A program made the translations under genes and the position numbers. A stretch of 53,012 nt of DNA from Methanobacteriota archaeon (GTDB taxonomy: Archaea > Thermoplasmatota > Poseidoniia > Poseidoniales > Poseidoniaceae), in contig NZRR01000042.1 of the NCBI GenBank assembly GCA_002696315.1, forward strand, positions 4,293-57,304. Direction: 5' to 3'. Of this stretch, positions 1 through 8,822 are shown one piece after another; positions within the stretch are counted from its first letter, which is position 1, and every line of letters begins with the position of its first letter. The notes beneath the pieces are model-generated. The model did not search any database. It had not been told where the DNA came from and saw nothing but the letters and a program-made list of their open reading frames with translations.

Positions 1-3000
1 GGCAGACATACATTTAATATTTGGATGAGGGAAGATGGTGTTATTATTGATAAAGTGGTATTACAACAATCTGGATCTACTCCTACGGGGTTAGGGCCTA
101 GTGGTTCAATGTCTACAACTGGGTTTAATTCTGGCTTAATGGCTGAATTCTTCGATAATGCAGGATTAGCTGTGAATACAAGTGGAATGCCAGATCTAAA
201 TGGAAGAATACCAGATTTCACTCGTATAGATCCAATGATAAATTATTCTAATTCAAATAATCAGCCTTGGCCAGGGTTAAGTTCATCATTTGCAGATGAG
301 TTTTCTTCTAGACATACGGGATATGTAAGAATCGATATTGCAGGGAATTATACATTTTATGTTAATTCTGATGATGGTTCAAAACTTTGGATAAATAATC
401 AAATAGTTGTTGAAAATATTGGTACACATGCAATTAGAGAAGAATCGGGTACTATTTACTTAGAACCTGGTTATCATAGTTTAAGATTGGAATTCTTTGA
501 AAACTTTGGATGGGCAGGATTGGAATTAAAGTGGGAGAGTGACATCTTTACTAAACAATATGTTCCACAAGGTTCTCTATTTCACGGATCAGGAGTTCCA
601 ATTAGACAGAGCGATTTAGTTTCATGGTGGCCTCTTGATGAGGCCAATGGAACTGAAATTAGTGATTTAATTAGCGGCTATGATTTAAATTTAAATGGTA
701 CAAATGGCACTAGTTGGGAAATGTGTCGAAGGGCATATTGTCATAATTTTGACGGAATAGACGACTTTGCAATTTATGATCTAAATTCAAATGAGGAATG
801 GAGCGGTGATTTCACAGTATCTTTGTGGGTAAAAGCTTCATCATTGGGACAATCTGATTTTTCTAGTATTTTCGCAATAGATAATTCTGGTGGAAATAAT
901 CGCTCATTTCAATTTATGGTTGATGGTAATAACCCCGGAAATTATCAATTTTATACTGATTCAAGATATGATTTAGGGCCAGTTAATGATAATTCTTGGG
1001 TTCATTTAGCTGCAACAATTTCAGGAAGTAAATCGAATATCCCATCTACTTCAACATTAAGGTTATATTACAATGGATTGCTTGCTAATACTGCTTCTAT
1101 AGATTCAGTTGATGCTAATAATTTCAAACTTTACAAATTGGGTGTAAACAGGGCTGGCAACTCATATTTTGCCGGATTAATAGATGATGTAAGGGTTTAT
1201 GATAAGCCTTTAGGGAGTAGTGAAATCTTAGCTATATACAATAATGATCAATTTCCAGATAATGGAGGAATAATTAGAGAAGCATGGTTGAATTTCAGTC
1301 AAGACCCAATTGAAGGACAACATGTTTTTCAAGCGAGTATCATTGATGTACATGGATTAAAAAATCAAACAAATGCTTGGCTAGTACATGATCATACAAA
1401 CCCTGAGCTTAGCGCTCTTGATTTACCATATTCTAATCTAACAAATTTAACTCAATTAGATTTGATTTTTGAAACTAATGAATTTTCATATTTAATGATT
1501 AATGGAATAATGGAGCCATGGCCAGGTATTGAATTTTGGACTACCTTTGATTTATTAGAAGGAGAAAATGAATTAATGATTAAAGCAATAGATAGGGCAG
1601 GTAATTGGGGTGAATTGCCATTAATAATTACTAGAGATACTATTTTACCAGCAATTTCATTATTCCCTTTACCTTCAACTCCCCAAAATATTTCTGAAAT
1701 AACAATTACTGGTTGGGTAGAGCATAGTTCTACGGCATGTTTAGGTGAATTGGTGTTTAGTAATCCAATTATTGGTAATATTTTGGCAGATTGCGATTTA
1801 AGGGTTAATCAAACTAGTTCTGATTCGCAAGGTTGGAGATTTAGTGTTAATGTTGATCTTTCTTATTTTGAAGATGGCGATTTAATTTTTGAACTTAATG
1901 CTAGAGATTGGGCCGGTAATTGGAATTCTGTTTCGATTGGTCTTGATTTAGATACAAAATCCCCCTCTATAGATTGGATTGCTCCAAGTAAAATTGAGAG
2001 TAATTTTGAACATCACCTGATTATGATTTCTTGGGATGTGGATGAAAACTCTAATCAATATCTATACCATAATGGTAATTTCATTACTGAGATTGATGGT
2101 TTTGGATTACAAGAATGGGATTTGCAGTTATCAAGAACTGGAACCCATGAATTCTGTATTTTTGCTATTGATCAAGCACAAAATTTTGCTGAAGAATGTA
2201 TTGAATCATATCTTTCTCCGGATGTTTATCTAACAGATGTATATGCTCCTTGGGATGGAACAATGATAAATGATGGAGAGGTAAGTGCAGAAGTAAACTC
2301 TGGACCTAATCAAACCGTGAGTTGGTCTAGGTTATATGGTAATAATTGGGTAGTTCAACAACAAGAAACCCCATTTGATGAATTTACAACAATTAATTTT
2401 AATTTAGATGAAGGAATTAATAATTTAAGAGTTTATGTATCAACGTTAGATGGATATGTGATACATGAATTATCAGTAATTCTTGACACAGAACAACCTA
2501 AATTGAATACGGATATTTCATTGAATAATTTTACAACCTCTAAAGAATTTATTGATATTACTGGAGACTGTGAGTCAGGGCTCATGGTAAATGCGCGTTT
2601 ACAAAATGATTTTTCAGAAGTAGAATGTAGTTCAATTGGTAGGTATTTAGTTACTTTACCTTTAAGTGGTTTTGAAGGTGAAAAAGAGATACTTATTTTT
2701 TCAGTTGATGAAGCGGGTAATGAAGTTGAAATCAATCTTGAAATTGTATATGATACAATCTCTCCAGATGTTTCGATAGATTTGATTTCGGGAAAATGCT
2801 CTGAAAGACCTATACCAACAATTTTTGATGGCAATAAACTCCCCGAATGTAACTTAAACGCGATGGCAACATTTTCTGGAGATGATATAGTTGAATGGAC
2901 TTTAATTGCATATTATGGAGGTTTGGAAGAAGATAGAATCTTTGGAACTACTAATAATGAAACATTCCAAGCAATTCTAGAAATCTCTAAAAATTCAAAA

Positions 3001-3600
3001 GAAGGGACTTGGATTTTTTCAGCTTGGGCTGTAGATGATGCAGGTAATTATTATGAGGATAGTAAAACTTTCATACTATCAAGTGAAGATTATTCAGGTT
3101 TACAACATGCTACAAAAATTGGTTCAAATCTTAATATAATTTTGTTATTATTTATCTTAATAGTAATGATAAGCATTATTTTCTATAAAAAACGTGAAAA
3201 TATGTTGATAGATGAATTTACTAATTCACCTTCCATTAATCCTGAAATGATGTTTGAAGATAATGATTTAATTTTAAATGAACTAAATAATGAAAAGAAT
3301 AATCAAGAAGAATTAGAACTTAATTTTGAGGAAAATTTGAAAAATAATAATTTAGAATTAGTTCCCACAAATCAAGAGAGTAAGAGTACTGATATAGATT
3401 CAATACAACAAGTATTGAAATCTGAAGAAATTCAAATAAATTCGGCAGAATCATTTGCAGAAAATAATGGAGTACTGATGGCTGCAGAGGGTACAATTCA
3501 AGGAAAAACGGGATGGTATTATGATCGGAATCAAAACCTTTCTTATTGGGATATAGATGATGATGGAAATTGGAAACGGATTGATACGGGGCTGAATTGA
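1..3600 (+). CDS. Large membrane-anchored surface protein with PA14 and LamG domains (5' end outside window)
   Basis: The reading frame is open from base 1, and the first in-frame ATG (position 25) lies inside a motif, WMREDGVIIDKVVL, that usually closes a carbohydrate-binding-like beta domain. The gene therefore starts upstream of the window. Numbered from position 25, a PA14-like domain covers about residues 38-190 (GLMAEFFDNAGL start, DDGSKLWINNQ core). A LamG/concanavalin-like domain follows at about 200-405 (WWPLDEANG start, GLIDDVRVYDKPL end). After that come several Ig-like beta domains containing repeated 'DxAGNW'-type turns. One hydrophobic span (LNIILLLFILIVMISIIFY) lies near residue 1035 and precedes an acidic, Asn/Glu-rich cytoplasmic stretch ending in an aromatic WYYDRNQNLSYWD motif. 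The likely role is binding or processing glycans or particles at the cell surface. No catalytic domain is visible. The 3' end overlaps the next start by one base (TGATG). Confidence 0.8.
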   Translation, partial: GRHTFNIWMREDGVIIDKVVLQQSGSTPTGLGPSGSMSTTGFNSGLMAEFFDNAGLAVNTSGMPDLNGRIPDFTRIDPMINYSNSNNQPWPGLSSSFADEFSSRHTGYVRIDIAGNYTFYVNSDDGSKLWINNQIVVENIGTHAIREESGTIYLEPGYHSLRLEFFENFGWAGLELKWESDIFTKQYVPQGSLFHGSGVPIRQSDLVSWWPLDEANGTEISDLISGYDLNLNGTNGTSWEMCRRAYCHNFDGIDDFAIYDLNSNEEWSGDFTVSLWVKASSLGQSDFSSIFAIDNSGGNNRSFQFMVDGNNPGNYQFYTDSRYDLGPVNDNSWVHLAATISGSKSNIPSTSTLRLYYNGLLANTASIDSVDANNFKLYKLGVNRAGNSYFAGLIDDVRVYDKPLGSSEILAIYNNDQFPDNGGIIREAWLNFSQDPIEGQHVFQASIIDVHGLKNQTNAWLVHDHTNPELSALDLPYSNLTNLTQLDLIFETNEFSYLMINGIMEPWPGIEFWTTFDLLEGENELMIKAIDRAGNWGELPLIITRDTILPAISLFPLPSTPQNISEITITGWVEHSSTACLGELVFSNPIIGNILADCDLRVNQTSSDSQGWRFSVNVDLSYFEDGDLIFELNARDWAGNWNSVSIGLDLDTKSPSIDWIAPSKIESNFEHHLIMISWDVDENSNQYLYHNGNFITEIDGFGLQEWDLQLSRTGTHEFCIFAIDQAQNFAEECIESYLSPDVYLTDVYAPWDGTMINDGEVSAEVNSGPNQTVSWSRLYGNNWVVQQQETPFDEFTTINFNLDEGINNLRVYVSTLDGYVIHELSVILDTEQPKLNTDISLNNFTTSKEFIDITGDCESGLMVNARLQNDFSEVECSSIGRYLVTLPLSGFEGEKEILIFSVDEAGNEVEINLEIVYDTISPDVSIDLISGKCSERPIPTIFDGNKLPECNLNAMATFSGDDIVEWTLIAYYGGLEEDRIFGTTNNETFQAILEISKNSKEGTWIFSAWAVDDAGNYYEDSKTFILSSEDYSGLQHATKIGSNLNIILLLFILIVMISIIFYKKRENMLIDEFTNSPSINPEMMFEDNDLILNELNNEKNNQEELELNFEENLKNNNLELVPTNQESKSTDIDSIQQVLKSEEIQINSAESFAENNGVLMAAEGTIQGKTGWYYDRNQNLSYWDIDDDGNWKRIDTGLN

Positions 3601-4169
3601 TGACTAACTCGAATAATATTGATCAAAATAAATTTTCTAATTACTTGAAAGATATTCCAGTTCCAGACGAAAAACCACGAATTTCGATAGAATTAAAATC
3701 AAATATTGAAAAATTAGCTGGTGAAGAAATCCCAAATTTATCTAATCTTTTTGAAAATATTGAATTAGATTGGTTGTTACCTAGTGATGATCGTTTAGGA
3801 GTTACAATTTTTTCAGGTGATTATAATGAAATTTTCCGTAAAAAACGTTTGAATTTACCATTGGGTAAAATAAAAATTGGCTTACACCCAATTTTGGTCG
3901 ATGATGAAAAACTTTACAACCATACTTTAGTACACGAAATTTTACACGCATCTGGAATGTTTGATCACAGTTCTCGGCACGATAAATTGACTAATGAAAT
4001 TGCTCCTCCACCTTCATTATCTGAATCTTTAGTATTGAAGTATTTACAAGCCATAGTTATTTCAACAACAGATGTACTGAGTTGGGAATGTAAAAATTGT
4101 AATTTTATTTGGACTCGGAATACATTTATCAGACCTAAAAAGTGTCCACGATGTAATGATTTCTTTTAG
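3600..4169 (+). CDS. HExxH zinc-metalloprotease-like protein with C-terminal zinc ribbon
   Basis: This is a soluble protein of 189 residues. A gluzincin/SprT-like motif HEILHASG lies near residue 115 and is followed by FDH, giving HExxHxxGxxxH. That spacing is one residue longer than the classic metzincin motif. The C-terminus has two CxxC knuckles (CKNC, CPRC) about 15 residues apart, which form a zinc ribbon. An HExxH core plus a zinc ribbon is the layout of SprT-like proteases, but the overall similarity seen by eye is weak, so the family name is inferred. ATG 3600 overlaps the stop of the upstream surface-protein gene; a TTG at 3597 is an alternative start. Translational coupling with that gene is likely. 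There is no signal peptide, so it should act in the cytoplasm. Confidence 0.65.
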   Translation: MTNSNNIDQNKFSNYLKDIPVPDEKPRISIELKSNIEKLAGEEIPNLSNLFENIELDWLLPSDDRLGVTIFSGDYNEIFRKKRLNLPLGKIKIGLHPILVDDEKLYNHTLVHEILHASGMFDHSSRHDKLTNEIAPPPSLSESLVLKYLQAIVISTTDVLSWECKNCNFIWTRNTFIRPKKCPRCNDFF

Positions 4170-4173
4170 TTAA

Positions 4174-4347
4174 TGGTGGGGGCACTGGGATTTGAACCCA
4201 GACCAGCGGATATCTTCTACGTATCAGTCTTCAAACAAGTCAGCGCTCCAGTTGGTCATCAGCAAAGCAGCTTTCCTCCTGTCTTCATTCCTGTTTGAAT
4301 CCCGTGCAACTGGAGCCCGCGATACTACCAGGTTATACTATACCCCC
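4174..4347 (-). tRNA. trnW: tRNA-Trp (CCA) with ~98-nt intron; 3' CCA encoded
   Basis: Read on the minus strand, the 5' acceptor GGGGGTA pairs with the 3' strand TGCCCCC, followed by discriminator A and an encoded CCA. The T arm (4185-4201) and the D arm are normal. The anticodon stem GCGGG (4316-4320) pairs with TCCGC (4206-4210). The spliced loop is CTCCAGA with anticodon CCA at 4311-4313. The two stem halves are separated by an intron inferred at 4212-4309, after base 37 as is canonical in archaea. Archaeal tRNA-Trp genes are known for an intron of about this size that acts as a box C/D guide. The mature RNA would be 76 nt including CCA. Confidence 0.9.
4212..4309 (-). ncRNA. Box C/D guide RNA inside the tRNA-Trp intron
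   Basis: On the minus strand the intron contains CTGATGA (4262-4256), a C or C' box, then a 12-nt stretch, then a D-type box CTGA (4243-4240). Within that stretch ACTGGAGC (4252-4245) is perfectly complementary to GCTCCAGT across the anticodon loop. Counting five bases upstream of the CTGA box puts the methylation target exactly on C34 of the anticodon. In euryarchaea the tRNA-Trp intron is known to guide 2'-O-methylation of C34 and U39. The guide for U39 could not be assigned with confidence. Further box-like elements are ATGAAGA (4289-4283), TTGAAGA (4234-4228) and a second CTGA (4227-4224). The exact intron ends are inferred from anticodon-stem pairing. Confidence 0.75.
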
Positions 4348-4428
4348 ATTGGTAACCATGCGAATCGCTCTAGGCTTATCAACACAACGCTGAAAATTTA
4401 AAAAATAAAAATTATAAAATGGCAAAAT

Positions 4429-4536
4429 TCAAACTTTAGCTTCTCTTCTTGCTCTTTTTCGACGCCTTAGTTTCTTTTTACGCCATTTCCATCTTTGATT
4501 CCCAGTTTTCTTCCAAGCACGAGAACCTCTCTTCAT
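4429..4536 (-). CDS. rpl41e: eL41-like ribosomal mini-protein (35 aa)
   Basis: The minus strand encodes a 35-residue, extremely basic peptide that starts MKRGSRAWKKTGN and continues with WKWRKKKLRRRKRARREAK. The second half matches the pattern of ribosomal protein eL41 (WRKKRxRRLKRKRRK), the smallest ribosomal protein, which is a single Arg/Lys-rich helix in the large subunit near the subunit interface. Relative to the usual 25-residue eL41 there is an N-terminal extension of about 15 residues. It sits between two minus-strand tRNA genes, so the whole stretch looks like a translation-related RNA/mini-protein locus. Its small size means automatic callers would probably skip it. The call rests on the composition and pattern match. 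Confidence 0.65.
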   Translation of the reverse strand: MKRGSRAWKKTGNQRWKWRKKKLRRRKRARREAKV

Positions 4537-4619
4537 GGTAACGGGTGCCCGACTTACTTCCTGTATATGAGTTTGCTCACTCAATAATTTACACAATTAT
4601 GAATAATTTTTGGTGTAAA

Positions 4620-4691
4620 CGGGCACACGGGGATTCGAACCCCGGTTGCCGGCTTAGAAGGCCAGCGTGATATCCACTACACTATGCGCCC
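4620..4691 (-). tRNA. trnR: tRNA-Arg (UCU)
   Basis: On the minus strand the acceptor GGGCGCA (4691-4685) pairs with TGTGCCC (4627-4621), with one G-U pair. A D arm with GTG/CAC, an anticodon stem CTGGC/GCCGG, loop CTTCTAA with anticodon TCT, and a T arm CGGGG-TTCGAAT-CCCCG complete the cloverleaf. The discriminator is G (4620). CCA is not encoded, unlike in the neighbouring tRNA-Trp. No intron is present. It decodes AGA/AGG, which are common Arg codons in this AT-rich sequence. Confidence 0.92.
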
Positions 4692-4713
4692 ATTTATGTC
4701 GCAGGATTACGGT

Positions 4714-4720
4714 CTTATAA
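4714..4720 (-). promoter_or_regulatory. Candidate TATA box for tRNA-Arg
   Basis: TTATAAG on the minus strand is centred about 26 nt upstream of the mature 5' end of tRNA-Arg, the usual archaeal TATA position for a transcript starting close to the mature end. A second AT-rich box (TTATACA) lies 10 nt further upstream. It was identified by position and sequence only. Confidence 0.4.
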
Positions 4721-4785
4721 CGATGTATAATTAGTCTCATCATCTACCCGTCAATTTGAAGTCTTGAAACACTCGGATAATATTC

Positions 4786-6933
4786 ATGGGACGCAGTATT
4801 GTTGCACTCAATATTTTATTTATTTTGATAGTACCTTCTTTGGCTGCTGCTATACCTGTAAATTCTGAGGTTCCAGATTGGCAAATTATTCAAGAGGGAT
4901 ACACATTTGAAATTCCAGAACAAATTCCAAATGAAAAATACCAAGAAACAGATTGGTGGTTAATTACGAGTTTAGATGAAAATAGGAATGGGATTCATGA
5001 TTCATTAGAATCTGTTTCTGAGCCCGTAAAGGTGGGAATATCATACAATCATGAGCCTACTATTGAAGATATTAATTCAATTATCGAATTAGGTTATTCT
5101 GTTAATCTTGAGGTTCCAGAAGTTAATGCATTATTAATTGGTTATGTTAATTCAACTGATATTATTCAACTTTCTAACTTAGATGGGGTAGTAATGGTGG
5201 AACGTTATGGTGAGGTAGTATTTTATGGAGATATTCAAACACCAGCAGTTAAAGCTAAAAATTCTAGTGTATATCCAAATGGAGCATGGGATTTCGGAGT
5301 CAGTGGCAAGGGTGTAAATATAGCTTTGACAGATACAGGAGTAGATAATGAACATCCTGGGTTGTCTGGAAAATTTGTTGCTGGATATGATGCTGTATGT
5401 TACATGCATACAGATTTCCATTCTTGTGCTTTAGCAGGTGGAAGAGAAACTGATGGTTCATTTGATCCTGATGATGGTAATCAGCATGGAACCGCATGTA
5501 TGGGGATGGCAGCAGCAACAGGAGTAGAAGCGGATGGTTCACAAAGTGATTTTTATGGATCTGCACCAGATGCATCTTTAGTAGATGTTAGAATTGGTAC
5601 AGATGTAGGTGCAGGACCTTTTGAAAATTATGTGATATCTCAGGATTTTTATGAATCTGCAATGAATGGAATTCAATGGATTATAGATAATAAAGATACA
5701 GCTTGGCCAGGTGTCGATGAATCATTGCACGGGATTGATATTATTTCTTTATCGTGGGGGATTACTAGTCATGAAAATGGAGGAAGTGATGGTGAAGATA
5801 TGTTCAGTCGTCTACTAGATGTTGCTATGGAGGAAGGAGTTACAGTCAGCGTTGCTGCAGGAAATGATGGTCCTGATAATGATGGATTGTCTGGAATGGG
5901 TTCCAGTAGTTTATCAATCACGGTTGGTGCTACCGATGATCAAAATACGATTGAAAGGGAAGATGATACTATTGCAGGATATTCTAGTAGGGGTCCAAGA
6001 AGGGATAATGGGAATAATAACCCTCTGGATGAATTTAAACCAGAAGTTAGTGCGCCAGGGTCTAATATTATTCAGGCAGAAGGTTGTGTGACTAGTGGCG
6101 GGTGCTCTAATATTATTGATGATGCTTCAGATAATACTTACACAGGAAGAGGTAGCGGTACCTCTTATGCAACTCCTGCTGTAACTGGGGTTATTGCATT
6201 AATGATGGAAGCAAACCCAGAATTAAATCCATTTCAAATTAAAGAAATCTTAAAACAAACTGCTGAAAGGAGAGGAGAACCATTCGATACTAGTATTGAT
6301 CCTTTTTGGAATGAGGATTTCGGTTGGGGTATGGTTGATGCGTATGAAGCAGTGAAATTATCTTTAGATTTACAAAATTCTGGTATTCCAATAGAAAGTT
6401 ACTCTCCTTATTTACAATTACATATTAGTTCTGTTACTCAAGATTTACAGAATTCGTCTACCATTATTAATGGTATTGCTTGGGCTCAACAAGGAGAAAT
6501 TTCAGCAATAGAGTATAATTTAGATGGTGGAGTATGGTTTGAAGCCACCTATGAAGAAATAAATAGTTCCTTAAATTTACCATTTAATTGGTCAATAAAT
6601 TTAGATCCGAGTAAATTGTCAGAAAAGAATCATACATTACAGATTAGAGGTGTTGGAGGCGGCGATTCAGCGGAACAATATTCATTACTCAGTATTGTAA
6701 TGGTGCAGGGGACTGGCAATTATGAAGAATCAAGTGGAAATTTTAATATCTTATTTATACTATTAATCATGATTTTATTTGCCATATTACTAATGTTTTT
6801 CATGGCCCAAATAAAACAACCTGAATATTTACCGTCTATTCAATTAGAAATAACTAAAGAAAATTTATCTGAAAATCAAATTTTAGAAGCTGAAATATTG
6901 GATGTTGTGGAAGATTTTGAAAAAAATACGTAA
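4786..6933 (+). CDS. Membrane-anchored subtilisin-like serine protease (S8 family)
   Basis: The protein has 715 residues. An N-terminal signal peptide (hydrophobic about residues 5-22) leads into a propeptide-like region. The S8 catalytic domain then has all three catalytic segments: Asp in LTDTGVDNEHP (about residue 184), His in HGTACMGMAA (about 237) and Ser in GTSYATPAVTG (about 458). The oxyanion Asn lies in AAGNDGPDNDG. A beta domain follows, and a C-terminal transmembrane span at about 650-675 anchors the protease on the outer face of the membrane, leaving a short acidic cytosolic tail. The role is degradation of proteins outside the cell, consistent with a protein-eating marine archaeon. 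ATG 4786 is chosen because the signal peptide starts there. It is monocistronic, divergent from the tRNA cluster. Confidence 0.93.
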   Translation: MGRSIVALNILFILIVPSLAAAIPVNSEVPDWQIIQEGYTFEIPEQIPNEKYQETDWWLITSLDENRNGIHDSLESVSEPVKVGISYNHEPTIEDINSIIELGYSVNLEVPEVNALLIGYVNSTDIIQLSNLDGVVMVERYGEVVFYGDIQTPAVKAKNSSVYPNGAWDFGVSGKGVNIALTDTGVDNEHPGLSGKFVAGYDAVCYMHTDFHSCALAGGRETDGSFDPDDGNQHGTACMGMAAATGVEADGSQSDFYGSAPDASLVDVRIGTDVGAGPFENYVISQDFYESAMNGIQWIIDNKDTAWPGVDESLHGIDIISLSWGITSHENGGSDGEDMFSRLLDVAMEEGVTVSVAAGNDGPDNDGLSGMGSSSLSITVGATDDQNTIEREDDTIAGYSSRGPRRDNGNNNPLDEFKPEVSAPGSNIIQAEGCVTSGGCSNIIDDASDNTYTGRGSGTSYATPAVTGVIALMMEANPELNPFQIKEILKQTAERRGEPFDTSIDPFWNEDFGWGMVDAYEAVKLSLDLQNSGIPIESYSPYLQLHISSVTQDLQNSSTIINGIAWAQQGEISAIEYNLDGGVWFEATYEEINSSLNLPFNWSINLDPSKLSEKNHTLQIRGVGGGDSAEQYSLLSIVMVQGTGNYEESSGNFNILFILLIMILFAILLMFFMAQIKQPEYLPSIQLEITKENLSENQILEAEILDVVEDFEKNT

Positions 6934-7025
6934 GAAATAATTTTTTTAATCAAAACTTTGGACACGAGGGATTCAATAATGAAAACAATGTGGGGTAGAC
7001 GTACGGGTTTTATGGGGTGTATGTT

Positions 7026-8171
7026 TTGAGTGAAGATTTTACAAAAAGAGTACGTTCGATTCAGCCTACTGGTGTACGTAAAATGTTTGATATGGCTGGA
7101 GGTGATGTCATTTCATTTGGTTTAGGTGAACCAGATTTTCAACCACCTCCTATTGCGATTGAGGAATTTCATAAAGCAATGTTGGATGGAAGAAATAAGT
7201 ATACTACAACAGCAGGTTTACCTGAATTAAGAAAAGTTATTGCCGAATCATGGTCGGATTATGATTCTAATTTAGATGAAAATAATGTATGTATGACGAT
7301 GTCAGGAACAAATGCACTATTCAATTGTTTTATGGCTTTAGTTGAGGAGGGAAATAACGTTTTAATTCCAGAACCATATTTCCCACTTTATGGTCCCGAT
7401 GTAACTTTAACAGGAGGAGAGGCTAGATATTATCCTTGTTTGTTTGAAAATGAATTTATTCCATTAGTTGAGGACTTAGAAAAGTTAGTCGATGAGAATA
7501 CCAAGGCTATACTTTACAACTTTCCTTCGAATCCTACAGGGGCAATGCTTTCAATTGAACAAAGAGATGAACTACTAAATTTTGCTATAAAACATAACCT
7601 TTGGATTATTTCAGATGAAGTTTATGATCGTATAATTTACGATGCAGAGCATGTATCATTTATCGGAACTGATTACGATCGAGTTTTACTAATTAATTCG
7701 TTTTCTAAAACATTTGCAATGACCGGATGGAGGATTGGTTATATTTTATCTCCTAATCTTGATGCAATGACACAAGTTATCAAATTACAATATTATTTAG
7801 CAGCCTGTTCAAACGATGGAATGCAATATGCAGTATTAGCAGCATTTCAAAAAGCAAGTAAATATCCTGAACAAATGGCTCTTGAATTTAAAGATAGAAG
7901 AGATTTAATTTGTCAAAGATTAAATGAAATGCCAGGTGTTTCTTGCCATGTACCAAAAGGTGCATTTTATGTGTTTCCTAAAGTTTCAATTGAGGGAATG
8001 AACTCTGAAGAATTAGCAATAGAATTACTGAAGGGGGGTGTACTTTGTTCTCCAGGTTCGGCTTTTGGGAAATCAGGTGAAGGTCACTTAAGATTCGCAT
8101 ATACAATTTCAAAAGAGGATATATCCAAAGGTATGGATAAAGTAGAAGCAGTACTCAAAAAACTTATCTAA
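7026..8171 (+). CDS. Class I/II PLP-dependent aminotransferase
   Basis: This aspartate-aminotransferase-like enzyme has about 381 residues. Visible fold-type I marks are the substrate-loop SFGLGEPDFQPP near the N-terminus, NPTGAML, the DEVYDRIIYD segment with the cofactor-binding Asp and Tyr, and the Schiff-base Lys in SFSKTFAMTGWRIGY. The C-terminal Arg that binds the substrate carboxylate is in HLRFAY. It transfers amino groups between an amino acid and a 2-oxo acid using pyridoxal phosphate in the cytoplasm; the exact substrate cannot be told. TTG 7026 is preferred because GGGGTG lies 7 nt upstream and the family start is close to SEDFTKRV. A GTG at 7017 would add three residues. The next gene follows after 15 nt. 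Confidence 0.9.
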   Translation: MSEDFTKRVRSIQPTGVRKMFDMAGGDVISFGLGEPDFQPPPIAIEEFHKAMLDGRNKYTTTAGLPELRKVIAESWSDYDSNLDENNVCMTMSGTNALFNCFMALVEEGNNVLIPEPYFPLYGPDVTLTGGEARYYPCLFENEFIPLVEDLEKLVDENTKAILYNFPSNPTGAMLSIEQRDELLNFAIKHNLWIISDEVYDRIIYDAEHVSFIGTDYDRVLLINSFSKTFAMTGWRIGYILSPNLDAMTQVIKLQYYLAACSNDGMQYAVLAAFQKASKYPEQMALEFKDRRDLICQRLNEMPGVSCHVPKGAFYVFPKVSIEGMNSEELAIELLKGGVLCSPGSAFGKSGEGHLRFAYTISKEDISKGMDKVEAVLKKLI

Positions 8172-8186
8172 TGAGGGTGTTTTAAT

Positions 8187-8822
8187 TTGAGTACTTTGAT
8201 GAACGGATTAATTTGGTTGATTCTCGGTGGAATTATAGGACATATTATTCCGAGGGTTCCAATTTTATTTTTCACTCGTTCTAAATCTCAAAACCTAATG
8301 TTTCCGTCACATCCTGAGCCTATGCCAATAACTGGTGAATTACTTGTTAGGATTTTAAATTTAAGAAGATTATATTGGATGTCAATTCTATTTACCTTGC
8401 CATCCTTAATTTTCGGATGGGTAATGATTACCTGGGCAGATTCAGCATTGGGTTTTGGATTATTTTTGTCTAGTGGGTGGACAATAATTTCTAGGTTATT
8501 ACCTGATAGTTCTGGTAAAAAATATAACTATCCATATTCATTAAGATTGATTTTTGATTTGAATTTATTGATAAATAGTGGTCGGTTAAAGGATGTTCTA
8601 GTTGAAGAAGGAATGGATATAAATAAATCCTTAATTTGTTGTGAATCTATTAATCCTCAATGGGAAGTTGAATGTGTAAGATGTACAAATTGTAGTCGAG
8701 TTTTATTAGATTATCCAAGACCAGATCTTGGAAGAATTCGTGTAGATGGTATATTGAAAGGGAGTATGAGACTACTTTTATTGGACAGTAGGCCCTTATT
8801 ATCATTAAAAGAAGATAAATGA
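8187..8822 (+). CDS. Small membrane protein with Cys-rich C-terminal domain, function unknown
   Basis: I do not recognise this 211-residue protein. Hydrophobic spans lie at about residues 5-30 and 63-105 (probably three membrane passes). A C-terminal soluble part contains a CC pair and a CxxC knuckle (CVRCTNC) that could bind zinc. The TTG start is supported by GAGGGTG 7 nt upstream. It follows the aminotransferase by 15 nt on the same strand, so co-transcription is likely, but no shared function is evident. Its stop codon directly abuts the stop of the next, convergent gene. Confidence 0.7.
   Translation: MSTLMNGLIWLILGGIIGHIIPRVPILFFTRSKSQNLMFPSHPEPMPITGELLVRILNLRRLYWMSILFTLPSLIFGWVMITWADSALGFGLFLSSGWTIISRLLPDSSGKKYNYPYSLRLIFDLNLLINSGRLKDVLVEEGMDINKSLICCESINPQWEVECVRCTNCSRVLLDYPRPDLGRIRVDGILKGSMRLLLLDSRPLLSLKEDK

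Noticed and set aside
2433-2834. Minus-strand open frame of 133 codons
   Set aside because: Lies inside the PA14/LamG surface-protein gene, whose Ig-like domains continue through it in the plus frame.
4192-4401. Plus-strand open frame of 69 codons
   Set aside because: It runs antisense through the tRNA-Trp gene and its intron, which explain the sequence fully.
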